Shown here in pieces: positions 1-7,118 of a stretch of 11,751 nt of DNA; the stretch's first letter is position 1, and the number at the start of each line of letters is the position of its first letter. The notes below the pieces were generated by a model. The model was not told where the DNA came from, made no database searches, and worked only from the letters and a program-made list of their open reading frames with translations. The position numbers and the translations under genes are program-made. Origin of the DNA: CAVZLD01 sp964522605 (lineage in GTDB: Bacteria > Planctomycetota > Planctomycetia > Pirellulales > Pirellulaceae); assembly GCA_964522605.1 (NCBI GenBank), contig CAZFWV010000221.1:1-11751 (forward strand), read 5' to 3'.

Positions 1-38
1 AAACGCCGGCTCGGCAGGAGCCTCGCCCTCCCGAATCT

Positions 39-52
39 CGGTTTTGAAACCG
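39..52. promoter_or_regulatory. 14-bp palindrome upstream of the aldolase-like gene
   Basis: The bases CGGTTT-TG-AAACCG form a perfect palindrome with 6-bp arms and a 2-base centre, about 70 bases before the first gene. The centre is too short for a good RNA hairpin, so a dimeric regulator site is more plausible than a terminator. No clear -35/-10 pair was found next to it, so the role is unproven. Confidence 0.25.
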
Positions 53-60
53 CTTCTCCA

Positions 61-78
61 GCCTGCAGCCTGCAGCCT
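61..78. repeat. Short tandem repeat GCCTGCA x2.6
   Basis: Two complete GCCTGCA units are followed by a partial GCCT, then by C-rich sequence. The repeat sits between the upstream palindrome and the ribosome-binding site of the first gene. It is a small low-complexity tract with no evident function. Confidence 0.5.
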
Positions 79-120
79 CCCGCCTATTCCATCCCTGCCG
101 CATTACGGAGTCACGACTTG

Positions 121-1320
121 ATGGCCGATCGAAATGTCACTTCCGGACCTCGAACTGCGAAGTCGCTCGATCTGAAGTTGGCTCGGATCCTCTCTGATCC
201 AACTTGCCGGGATTTCATCCTGGCCGATGCAAAAGATGCCGACATGGCCTTTGGTCTGTCGGCGCCCGGCCGCAGTCCGGAGTATTACGGGCAGGAAGCG
301 CATTTTCGCACGTTGGCGGAGTATCGCCAGTTGATGCGCGAGATCGTGCATCAGGGACTGGTCGACATCATGTTGATGAGTGCCAGTTCCAGCGAAGTGC
401 TGACCCTGCAGGAGCGATTGTTCGACGACAGCCATGTGACGCCGGCAATTCGTGCGAACGACACGACGGACATCTGGTTGGCTGCGGGCAGCGGTCGGTA
501 TGCGTCACAGCCTTCGCGTCCGTTTCGTACGGCAACGATCGATCATGCGCAGTGCGGCAAACTGGAGTGTGAGCCGCACGAGCGTTACTTGGGTGCCAAC
601 CTCGGACTGTATTCGATCACGCTGAATAATGACACGCAGCTTGATCTGCAGACGCTGGAGGCCTACAAGACGTTTCGCTTAGAGGCCGAACGGAAAGGGT
701 TTCGTCATTTCCTGGAGGTGTTCGACCCGAATGCGACGGGTGCCCATTCACCGGCCGACGTGGCACGATTCATCAACGATCACATTGCCCGCCTGTTGGC
801 CGGTGTGACTCAGCGTGCCCGCCCCATTTTTCTCAAGATCGTCTACCATGGGCCGGCGGCGATGGAGGCGCTTTCGCGCTACGATCCGTCGCTTGTTGTG
901 GGCATTCTGGGAGGCTCCGCGGGTACCACGTTTGATGCATATCACATGCTGTGGGAAGCGAAGAAGTACGGGGCCCGCGTGGCTCTGTATGGGCGGAAGA
1001 TCAACAACGCCGAACATCAGTTGTCGTTCGTGAAATACCTGCGCGCCGTAGCCGACGATCAGCTGAAGCCGGCTGAGGCGGTGCGCGCGTATCATGGTGA
1101 TCTGCAGAAATTGGGCATCGCTCCGCAACGTTCGCTGGAAGAAGACCTGCAGTCGACCGATACGGCGAGCAGCTACGCGGGGCAAACGGCTTCGCGAACT
1201 CCGCGTGCGATTCCTGCTGCGACACAACGCCACGGCGTCGCGGAGCCGGATTTCAGTAAAATGACGCAGGCCGAAAAGGTACAGTGGAATCTCGAACGCT
1301 GGAAACGGATTCTGGATTGA
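121..1320 (+). CDS. Class I aldolase-like TIM-barrel protein, uncharacterised
   Basis: This 399-residue protein of unknown substrate resembles the DeoC/LacD/DhnA class I aldolase superfamily. Seen in the sequence: a strand ending in FLK (Lys239), which could form a Schiff base; a glycine-rich loop GGSAGT at 264-269; and a second loop GRKI at 291-294. The two loops match the usual phosphate-binding positions of these barrels. The C-terminal tail from about residue 340 is Ser/Thr/Ala-rich and then ends in a Trp-rich segment (WNLERWKRIL), so the protein is longer than a bare barrel. ATG 121 is preferred over the adjacent TTG 118 because GGAG lies ten bases upstream (107-110). Its stop codon overlaps the start of the sugar kinase, so the two are probably made and used together. 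The fold call is moderately sure; the reaction is unknown. Confidence 0.6.
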   Translation: MADRNVTSGPRTAKSLDLKLARILSDPTCRDFILADAKDADMAFGLSAPGRSPEYYGQEAHFRTLAEYRQLMREIVHQGLVDIMLMSASSSEVLTLQERLFDDSHVTPAIRANDTTDIWLAAGSGRYASQPSRPFRTATIDHAQCGKLECEPHERYLGANLGLYSITLNNDTQLDLQTLEAYKTFRLEAERKGFRHFLEVFDPNATGAHSPADVARFINDHIARLLAGVTQRARPIFLKIVYHGPAAMEALSRYDPSLVVGILGGSAGTTFDAYHMLWEAKKYGARVALYGRKINNAEHQLSFVKYLRAVADDQLKPAEAVRAYHGDLQKLGIAPQRSLEEDLQSTDTASSYAGQTASRTPRAIPAATQRHGVAEPDFSKMTQAEKVQWNLERWKRILD

Positions 1321-2273
1321 TGATGGATAAGACGATCGACTGTGTGCTATGCGGTTCCTGCGTCGTGGATATGCTCGTCCGCCCCGTGCCGCTCGAAGTT
1401 CCGATCGGTGGTGGGCGCTTGATGCAAACGGATCCGGTTGAGATTACCACGGGCGGTATCGTCTCGAATGCCGGGATCGCACTCGCGCGACTGGGGATGA
1501 AAGTCGCTGCGTTCAGTTACGTCGGACAGGACGACTGGGCGAATGTGATTCGCAAGAAGCTCGGTGACGAAGCGGTCCTGGTGGACTCCTTGATGACACA
1601 TCCAACCGGCGCGACGAGTACGACAGCGGTGCTGGTCGATGCGAGTGGCGAGCGAAGCTTTGCACATTGTGTCGGTGCGCCGAAGCAAATGACAAAGGCC
1701 ACCTTTCTCGACAACCTGGAACTGTTCGCGCGGAGTCGCATGACGTTGGTCGGTTATTACTCGTTAATGCCGAACCTGGAATCCGACCTGCCGGAAGTGT
1801 TTGCGGCGATTCGCCAAGTGGGTTGTCAGACGGCGCTCGATGCGGCGGGCGAAGGCGGCACGATGCAACCGCTCGATCGGATCCTGCCCCATCTGGATGT
1901 CTATTGTCCCAGCCGTGCCGAAGCGGAACATCAGACGGGACAGACGGATCCGCAGAAGATTATCGATACGTTTCGACAGTGTGGCGCGCCGGGGTTGCTC
2001 GGGGTCAAGTTGGGTTCGGAAGGCGCGCTGCTCAGTCCGGCGGCCGGCGAGTACATCTCGATTGCCGCCGTTTCGCCCCCCGGCCCCGTCGTGGACACCA
2101 CGGGCGCAGGAGATGCATTCTACGCGGGCTTGCTCTGTGGTCTCTTGAAAGGCGGTTCGCCCGCGGAAGCCGGTCGACTCGCCGCCGCCGTCGGTGCCTG
2201 CTGCGTCACCGGACTTGGCGCCTCCGCCGGGTTGCGCGACTACGCCGAAACCACGCGCATCGCCGGGCTGTGA
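1320..2273 (+). CDS. PfkB/ribokinase-family carbohydrate kinase
   Basis: This 317-residue cytosolic kinase should transfer phosphate from ATP to a sugar or sugar-acid hydroxyl. The N-terminal family signature is visible around residues 45-72 (GG, N50, ARLG, VGQDDW). The C-terminal signature is DTTGAGDAF at 259-267, with Asp265 as the expected catalytic base and the preceding glycines as the anion hole. The length is normal for the family. The start is taken as ATG 1320, which overlaps the previous stop as TGATG, so translation is probably coupled; ATG 1323 is equally possible. A further upstream GTG at 1284 would lie inside the neighbour. The pairing with an aldolase-like protein recalls LacC/LacD or IolC-type kinase plus aldolase pathways, so a keto-deoxy acid or ketose substrate is likely. 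The substrate cannot be read from sequence. Confidence 0.9.
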   Translation: MMDKTIDCVLCGSCVVDMLVRPVPLEVPIGGGRLMQTDPVEITTGGIVSNAGIALARLGMKVAAFSYVGQDDWANVIRKKLGDEAVLVDSLMTHPTGATSTTAVLVDASGERSFAHCVGAPKQMTKATFLDNLELFARSRMTLVGYYSLMPNLESDLPEVFAAIRQVGCQTALDAAGEGGTMQPLDRILPHLDVYCPSRAEAEHQTGQTDPQKIIDTFRQCGAPGLLGVKLGSEGALLSPAAGEYISIAAVSPPGPVVDTTGAGDAFYAGLLCGLLKGGSPAEAGRLAAAVGACCVTGLGASAGLRDYAETTRIAGL

Positions 2274-2300
2274 GACGCGGCAATCGCAGCACCATCACCC

Positions 2301-2315
2301 TTGGCCGAAGGCCAA
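2301..2315 (+). terminator. Possible weak terminator hairpin after the sugar kinase
   Basis: TTGGCC-GAA-GGCCAA is a perfect 6-bp stem with a 3-base loop, starting 28 bases after the kinase stop. It is followed by ATTCAA rather than a T run, so intrinsic termination would be weak. The location between convergent genes is what suggests a terminator. Confidence 0.35.
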
Positions 2316-2501
2316 ATTCAACGCAGCCCAGGGCATCGCCCGCGCGTTCACGCACAAATCCGTGGGAAATGCGGGGAGCATGGCCGCGGAAAAACGCGGA
2401 AAGCCGCCGAGAACACCGCCGACCGGTTCGCCAGCGTCTTGGCAGTCTTTCGACAGACGCGAGAGGAAATCGCGTTCAGGTGGGACCGGAGGAGGAGAAG
2501 C

Positions 2502-2570
2502 AACCACGGATTTGACGGAGGGTACGGATCGGCACGGATCTATCCGCGGACATCCGTTCGATCCGCGGTT
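2502..2570. repeat. CGGAT-rich intergenic element with imperfect inverted ends
   Basis: The element begins AACCACGGAT and ends ATCCGCGGTT, which are inverted copies matching at nine of ten positions. Inside and at the ends, three CGGAT motifs (2507, 2525, 2535) are followed by three ATCCG motifs (2542, 2552, 2561), so the whole 69-bp piece can fold on itself. From memory it resembles a dispersed repeat style found between genes in several bacterial phyla. Whether it is multicopy here cannot be seen from one window. Confidence 0.5.
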
Positions 2571-2682
2571 TCTCTTCTCGATCTTCGGTTTCGCTCGACT
2601 TGTGCATATCAACCAGGACGATGTCCCAGGCCACGGTGAATAGGGATCCTTCGATGCGTCATTCACCCTGGGATCTCGACGT

Positions 2683-4344
2683 TTACACCCGTTGACCCAA
2701 TCGTTCGGCCAGGCGCTGCAGCGCGCGGCTGTGATCGTCGAGGGCGAGATGAACGTGCAGCAGGCTGGGCCCGGCGCGATCTTGCCAGGCTTGGGTGAGT
2801 ACGCGATCGAATTCGCCTTCGGTGCGGACTTCGTAACCGCGTCCGCCGCCATAGATCTCTGGCAGTCGGTTGTAGTGCCACGATTGGATGTCATTAAATT
2901 TCCAATCGCCCGCATGCAATTTTCGTTCGGTGCCGTATCCGCCGTTGTCGAGCAGAATAATGACCGGATCGAAGCCGCACCGTGTGAGTGTCGAAAGCTC
3001 CTGCCCCGTCATCTGGAACGCGCCGTCTCCACAAATCACGACGACACGGTTTTCGGGACGCGCGACCTGGGCACCGAGAGCGGCGGGAATCGAAAATCCC
3101 ATCGAAGTGTAGTAGGCCGGGCTGAGAAACTCTGTGCGTTCGCGAATAACCAGTTCGGTTGCGCCGAAGAGTGAATCGCCAATATCGGCGATGACGATCG
3201 TCTTCTCATCCAGCTGTTCGTTCAGTCGAGCGAACAGACGAGTGATCGTGATCGGATCCTGCGCCCGTAATTGAAATGGTTCCGCAGATCGTTTCAGTGT
3301 CGGTGGAATTTCTCGCACCGGCAGCGAAGGGACTTGCTGCGTTAATGATTCGAGAAAGTCGTTGAGCTCAACCTGGTGATAATGATGATGGTGGATTCGC
3401 AGTTGTTCACTCGTCGCGTATATGCAGCGACCTGGATCCAGGTGGGCCGTGAAGATCCCCAGATTGATGTCTGTCATGAACGTACCGAGCAGTAGTAGGC
3501 AATCGCTCTGTTCGACAAATTCCGTGACCATCTGCCGTCCCATGGCGCCTTCGTACAGGCCGATATACAACGGGTGCGTTTCACGGATGACGCTCTTGCC
3601 GAGCAGGGTGGCTGCGATCGGGATCTGTGTGGTTTCTGCCAACGCAAGCAACGCGTCCTGCAATCCAAGTCGATGGATTTCCACGCCGGCCAAGATCAAG
3701 GGTCGTTTTGCCTGCTCCAGCAGTTGGCACGCTTCCTTCACCGCCTCGGTCAGCGTCTCCGGATCGCTGGCGAACACGGGACGCTGATAGGCGTGACTGA
3801 TCTGTGGGACGACGTTGACCATGTCGCGCGGGATTTCCAGGTAGACCGGGCGCTTGTACCGCAGGCATGTATCAAGCAGTCGGTCGATTTCGCGGAAGGC
3901 GGAGACCGGGTCCGACAACTCCGCACAGGCGACACACAGTTTCTCGAAGACATCCAACTGCGTGCGAAAATCGCGCACGACATGATGCAAAAGGGGCGAT
4001 CGTGATCGCTCACGCAAGCCGGGCGATCCGCTAATCACGACAACCGGAGATTTCTCAGCGTACGCGCCGGCCACGGCGTTGCAGACGCTCAATCCGCCGA
4101 CACAGTACGTGACACAGAGTGCACCCATGCCTTTGATTCGCGCGTAGGCGTCCGCGGCGAATCCTGCGCAGTCCTCGCGCGTGCAGCCGATCACGCGCAG
4201 GTCGCTTTGCTCCAATTGGGTATAGAACGACAGGACGTAGTCACCCGGGATACCGAAGATGTCGGAGATTCCATAATCCTGCAGTCGCTGGATCAAGTAT
4301 TGGCCGATCGAGAGACCAGGTCCGAAGCTGTTGTTGGATGACAT
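2683..4344 (-). CDS. Thiamine-diphosphate 2-keto-acid decarboxylase (pyruvate/indolepyruvate decarboxylase type)
   Basis: This 553-residue cytosolic enzyme should convert a 2-keto acid to an aldehyde and CO2. The three-domain layout is complete. The N-terminal PYR domain shows Asp35 (PGDYV), the cofactor-activating Glu57 (TREDCAGF) and the adjacent His120-His121 pair (LLHHVV). The C-terminal domain shows the cofactor and magnesium motif GDGAFQ at 439-444, with Asp466-Asn467 closing it, and Glu473 (YGTERK). Asp, Glu, His-His and Glu are the residues known in Zymomonas pyruvate decarboxylase and indolepyruvate decarboxylases. The His-His pair argues against acetolactate synthase. A natural His cluster (IHHHHYH) lies at 317-323. 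The start is ATG 4344 with GAGG eight bases upstream. It is last in the minus-strand ilv block, 39 bases after the membrane protein gene. Substrate is open: pyruvate, indolepyruvate or branched-chain keto acids. Confidence 0.88.
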   Translation of the reverse strand: MSSNNSFGPGLSIGQYLIQRLQDYGISDIFGIPGDYVLSFYTQLEQSDLRVIGCTREDCAGFAADAYARIKGMGALCVTYCVGGLSVCNAVAGAYAEKSPVVVISGSPGLRERSRSPLLHHVVRDFRTQLDVFEKLCVACAELSDPVSAFREIDRLLDTCLRYKRPVYLEIPRDMVNVVPQISHAYQRPVFASDPETLTEAVKEACQLLEQAKRPLILAGVEIHRLGLQDALLALAETTQIPIAATLLGKSVIRETHPLYIGLYEGAMGRQMVTEFVEQSDCLLLLGTFMTDINLGIFTAHLDPGRCIYATSEQLRIHHHHYHQVELNDFLESLTQQVPSLPVREIPPTLKRSAEPFQLRAQDPITITRLFARLNEQLDEKTIVIADIGDSLFGATELVIRERTEFLSPAYYTSMGFSIPAALGAQVARPENRVVVICGDGAFQMTGQELSTLTRCGFDPVIILLDNGGYGTERKLHAGDWKFNDIQSWHYNRLPEIYGGGRGYEVRTEGEFDRVLTQAWQDRAGPSLLHVHLALDDHSRALQRLAERLGQRV

Positions 4345-4383
4345 CGCTGGGGCCTCGCGCGCGGGATCGAGATCGGATCTATC

Positions 4384-4908
4384 CTACGCCGTTGGTCGCC
4401 AGAGGAACAGAACAATCGCTCCCAGCAGAAGTGCGAACGTGAGCAGGGCGAGTAATTTGCCCCGCTGGGGGCGAGGATCGCTCGCACCGATCAGTGCCAG
4501 GACAGCCGCCCCCATCAGACTTGCCGCGGCGGTGAGTCCAAGCCATGCGGTTCGGGCGTCGACAGGACCCGCCGTGGGCGTCGTTGGTCTTGCGGCGACC
4601 CACCCGAGCAGCAGCCCCAGGCAGGCGACGAGGCAACTCAGTACGCTGGGCCAATTCCATGGAGCCACGGGCACTGCGGCCGTGCGACGAGCGCGGATTC
4701 TGAGAATCGTCCACCAAAAGATCAGAAACCCGGCCGAGCAGGCGATCACGATCAGACTCTTGCGCGGGTCCCACAGCCGACTGTCGAGAAAGGCGCCTGT
4801 TGCGCCAATCGCCAGGTAAATGCCCCACGCAGCCAGCGCGATCGTCAGTCCCACGAGAATACGTCGCGCTTGACGAGGATCCGGATCGCGCACGTTGGCT
4901 TCAGGCAT
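4384..4908 (-). CDS. Five-helix membrane protein of unknown function
   Basis: This hypothetical integral membrane protein has about 174 residues. After a short charged N-terminus (MPEANVRDPDPRQARR), five hydrophobic segments appear at about 18-38, 51-71, 87-107, 119-141 and 150-170. They are separated by short Arg-rich or Pro-rich loops (for example RIRARR at 71-75 and SDPRPQRGK at 143-151). No catalytic motif or known family was recognised. ATG 4908 is chosen. A TTG at 4959 in the same frame would add 17 residues of poor composition, but neither start has a convincing ribosome-binding site. It lies between the 96-residue protein and the decarboxylase on the same strand, so it is probably co-transcribed. 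Nothing in the sequence ties it directly to branched-chain metabolism. Confidence 0.7.
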   Translation of the reverse strand: MPEANVRDPDPRQARRILVGLTIALAAWGIYLAIGATGAFLDSRLWDPRKSLIVIACSAGFLIFWWTILRIRARRTAAVPVAPWNWPSVLSCLVACLGLLLGWVAARPTTPTAGPVDARTAWLGLTAAASLMGAAVLALIGASDPRPQRGKLLALLTFALLLGAIVLFLWRPTA

Positions 4909-4989
4909 TGGGGAACTGTTCGTCCATCTGAGAGTTTCCGCGGAACGATGCGTCGTCAAACGTGGACCGAGATCAGGACTTCGCGCGAA

Positions 4990-5280
4990 TTACCGCTTGC
5001 TTGGAGTGCCCACTTTTCGCAGGACGGAGAACTCGTCGAGCGTGACCGTCGTTCGCTCGCCGTCTTCCCGCTCAAGCACAATCAGATCGCTGAATACCTT
5101 ATCGTCGCCGTTGCGACGTCGATGCAAGCCGTGTCGCCGTCGTTCGGTCTTGAGCACGGTTCCTCGCGTGACGGATTCCCATTTGCGAAAGCCCACTTTG
5201 ACTTCGTGCGTCAGTTCAACGCGGTCTCCCGGACGCAACTGTTGGAAGACTTTGAGCGTTTCTTCGTGCTGCTTGTTCAT
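4990..5280 (-). CDS. Small basic conserved-looking protein, unknown function
   Basis: This 96-residue hypothetical protein has no recognised family. After an N-terminal helix-like stretch, residues 17-40 (PGDRVELTHEVKV and following) alternate in the way expected for a small beta barrel of the SH3/KOW kind. A strongly basic patch follows at 46-57 (ERRRHGLHRRRN), then two more strand-like segments (DLIVLERED and RTTVTLDEFSVL). The basic patch could contact nucleic acid, but this is inference. The start is ATG 5280, only eight bases after the ilvC stop; a GAGGG overlapping the ilvC end may serve as its ribosome-binding site. The frame stays open upstream into ilvC, but that part is a shadow. 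Its position directly behind ilvC suggests co-expression with branched-chain biosynthesis. Confidence 0.75.
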   Translation of the reverse strand: MNKQHEETLKVFQQLRPGDRVELTHEVKVGFRKWESVTRGTVLKTERRRHGLHRRRNGDDKVFSDLIVLEREDGERTTVTLDEFSVLRKVGTPSKR

Positions 5281-5288
5281 CGAGTAGC

Positions 5289-6293
5289 CTATCCCTCTTT
5301 CGCGTCGATCCACGGCATCAGGTGACGCATGCGGCGACCGACTTGTTCGATCAACAACTGACGATCTCGGCGTCGCATCGACTTGAACGATGGTGCTCCA
5401 GCGCGATTCTCCAAGATCCACTCCCGTGCGAACCGACCGGTTTGGATTTCCTCGAGAATTCGTTTCATCTCCGCGCGTGTTTCTTCCGTGATGATCCGCG
5501 GACCTCGCGTGTAGTCGCCGTACTCGGCCGTATTCGAGATGCTGTGCCGCATATAACTGAGACCACCTTGATGCAATAGATCGACGATCAGCTTCAATTC
5601 GTGCAGGCATTCGAAATAGGCCATCTCCGGATGATAACCGGCTTCCACCAGCGTGTCGAAGCCCGCCTTGATCAGGGCGCTCAGGCCGCCGCAAAGGACG
5701 ACTTGCTCCCCGAAGAGATCCGTTTCCGTTTCTTCCGCAAAGGTCGTCTCAATCACTCCCGCACGCGTTCCCCCGATCGCCTTCGCGTAGGCCAGACCCA
5801 CCCGCCGCGTCGTCTCGCTGGCCCCGTCGCCGACAGCGATCAGGCAGGGCACGCCCGCGCCCCGTTCGAATTCGTCGCGGACCAGGTGGCCGGGCCCCTT
5901 GGGAGCCACCAGCAACGTGTCGACGCCCGGGGGCGGCACGATCTGCTCGAAGTGGATGTTCAGTCCGTGCGCGCACATCAAGATGTTTCCGGGCACCAGG
6001 TGAGGACCGATCTGATCTCGATACAGGTCCGCCTGCACCTCGTCGGGCAACAAAATGTTCACGATGTCCGCAAGCCGAGAGGCCTCTTCCAGCGAGACGG
6101 GATCAAACCCATGGCTGACGGCCAGCTCATAGTTCGAGCTGTTCGGTCGCTGGCCCACAATCACCCGACAACCACTGTCGCGCAGATTCTGCGCCTGAGC
6201 ATGGCCCTGAGATCCGTACCCCAGGATCGCAATCGTTTTGTCTTTCAGCAGCGACAGGTCGGCGTCCTGCTCGTAGTAGATGTTGGCCGGCAT
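5289..6293 (-). CDS. ilvC: Ketol-acid reductoisomerase
   Basis: This enzyme catalyses the second common step of valine, leucine and isoleucine synthesis: isomerisation and NAD(P)H reduction of acetolactate or acetohydroxybutyrate. It has 334 residues, the short class I form. The Rossmann motif GYGSQGHAQAQNL begins at 25. The cofactor loop carries Arg49 and Ser52-Ser53, which favours NADPH. APKGPGH is at 130-136. The metal and substrate ligands Asp192, Glu196, Glu228, Glu232 and Ser253 are all present, with His109 in AHG. The start is ATG 6293, giving MPANIYYEQDADLSLL, which matches the usual family N-terminus; a GTG at 6308 would add five residues. It lies 74 bases after ilvH and eight bases before the 96-residue gene. 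The call is firm. Confidence 0.97.
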   Translation of the reverse strand: MPANIYYEQDADLSLLKDKTIAILGYGSQGHAQAQNLRDSGCRVIVGQRPNSSNYELAVSHGFDPVSLEEASRLADIVNILLPDEVQADLYRDQIGPHLVPGNILMCAHGLNIHFEQIVPPPGVDTLLVAPKGPGHLVRDEFERGAGVPCLIAVGDGASETTRRVGLAYAKAIGGTRAGVIETTFAEETETDLFGEQVVLCGGLSALIKAGFDTLVEAGYHPEMAYFECLHELKLIVDLLHQGGLSYMRHSISNTAEYGDYTRGPRIITEETRAEMKRILEEIQTGRFAREWILENRAGAPSFKSMRRRDRQLLIEQVGRRMRHLMPWIDAKEG

Positions 6294-6367
6294 ACCGAGG
6301 CAACTCACAGTCTGCAGGTAGGGTCGGAAAGGGGAAGCGAAGCGGAGACGCCGGAAGCGTGGTCGCG

Positions 6368-6919
6368 CTACTTCTGCTTGACGTACTTTCGCAACGAACT
6401 GTCCTGGACCTGCGGGCCGTTCCCCGCATCTGCGAGGCGCGCTCCGCTGCGAACCATCGCAATCCGCCCGGTCCGGACCAATTCGCTGATCCCGTACGGA
6501 CGCATCCGATCGATGAAGGCTTCGATCTTGTTCTCACGCCCCGAGATTTCGATCATCACCTCGTCCGGCCCCACGTCCACGATGCGACCGCGGAAAATCT
6601 CGACCAGCTCACGAATCTCGCTGCGTTTTCCCCCCGGCGGCGCCTTGATCTTCAACAGCATCAGGTCACGTTCCACATAATCCTGGGAGCTGACATCGAC
6701 CACCTTGACGACGGTCACGATCTTCTCCAACTGCTTGCGGATCTGCTCCAGCACGCGGTCGTCACCGACCACGACAAATGTCATGCGGGACAGATGGGGA
6801 TCCTCCGTCTCGCCGACCGCCAGCGAATCAATGTTGTAGCCACGCGAAGCGAGCATTCCCGAAATATGGGCAAGAACACCGGGAACGTTCTGAACAACCG
6901 CCGAAAGCACGTGACGCAT
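6368..6919 (-). CDS. ilvH: Acetolactate synthase small (regulatory) subunit
   Basis: This 183-residue regulatory subunit binds the catalytic acetolactate synthase and confers valine feedback inhibition. The N-terminal ACT domain is clear: NVPGVLAHISGMLASRGYNI at 11-30, then DSLAVGETED. The C-terminal half has the family ending GISELVRTGRIAM at 143-155, followed by a polar tail. Length is normal for IlvH/IlvN; the two names cover the same family, so the symbol is provisional. ATG 6919 is chosen because it gives the standard N-terminus (MRHVLSAVVQ), with GAGGT upstream at a longish spacing. The open frame continues upstream, but that part does not look like protein. It is first in the minus-strand block with ilvC second. 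The catalytic subunit gene is not in this window. Confidence 0.95.
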   Translation of the reverse strand: MRHVLSAVVQNVPGVLAHISGMLASRGYNIDSLAVGETEDPHLSRMTFVVVGDDRVLEQIRKQLEKIVTVVKVVDVSSQDYVERDLMLLKIKAPPGGKRSEIRELVEIFRGRIVDVGPDEVMIEISGRENKIEAFIDRMRPYGISELVRTGRIAMVRSGARLADAGNGPQVQDSSLRKYVKQK

Positions 6920-6977
6920 GGGAAATCGTGGACCTCGATGGATGGTTGCGCGCGTGAATGAACCAAAACGGACCAGC

Positions 6978-7000
6978 GGAGGCCGAGATCTCTCGACTCC
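6978..7000 (-). promoter_or_regulatory. Hairpin in the ilvH leader
   Basis: Read on the minus strand, GGAG-T-CGAG-AGAT-CTCG-GC-CTCC folds into an interrupted 8-bp stem with a 4-base loop, about 60 bases upstream of the ilvH start. It would lie in the transcript if the candidate promoter at 7090-7118 is used. No leader peptide rich in Leu, Val or Ile codons was found, so classical attenuation is not supported. Confidence 0.3.
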
Positions 7001-7089
7001 CCCTGTGTCTTCTGAGCGACATTGACGGCGCAACGGGGAAACAAAGCACCCCAGCCCGGACGGATCGGGAAAACAGGGGCTAAACCGGC

Positions 7090-7118
7090 ATAATAGTCCC
7101 CGCTGCGGGGGTGAGCAA
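7090..7118 (-). promoter_or_regulatory. Candidate promoter for the ilvH-ilvC block
   Basis: On the minus strand TTGCTC and TATTAT are separated by 17 bases, a sigma70-like arrangement with a good -10 and a weak -35. The spacer contains the palindrome CCCCGC-T-GCGGGG (7098-7110), which could be a regulator site. It predicts a leader of roughly 165 bases before ilvH. Confidence 0.4.

Larger units (their letters stand above)
2274..2682. other. Non-coding gap between converging genes
   Basis: This 409-base stretch separates the kinase stop from the decarboxylase stop. I see no credible gene; open frames crossing it have repeat-like composition and run antisense into the decarboxylase. It holds a small hairpin near its left end, degenerate GCGGAAA-type motifs around 2385-2410 and the CGGAT-rich element at 2502-2570. 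Confidence 0.7.

Noticed and set aside
1..30. GGCTC/GAGCC hairpin at the left edge as a terminator of an upstream gene
   Set aside because: The stem is only 5 bp with no T run, and the upstream gene is outside the window. The G+C-rich piece may be a dispersed repeat, but this cannot be judged here.
2295..2915. Minus-strand 206-residue open frame
   Set aside because: It overlaps the end of the decarboxylase in another frame and covers the CGGAT-rich repeat. Its Pro/Ser/Arg-rich translation is typical of repeat read-through.
2683..4344. Reading the ThDP enzyme as the missing acetolactate synthase large subunit
   Set aside because: The adjacent His-His pair and the Asp35/Glu473 pattern belong to keto-acid decarboxylases, and acetolactate synthase motifs are absent.
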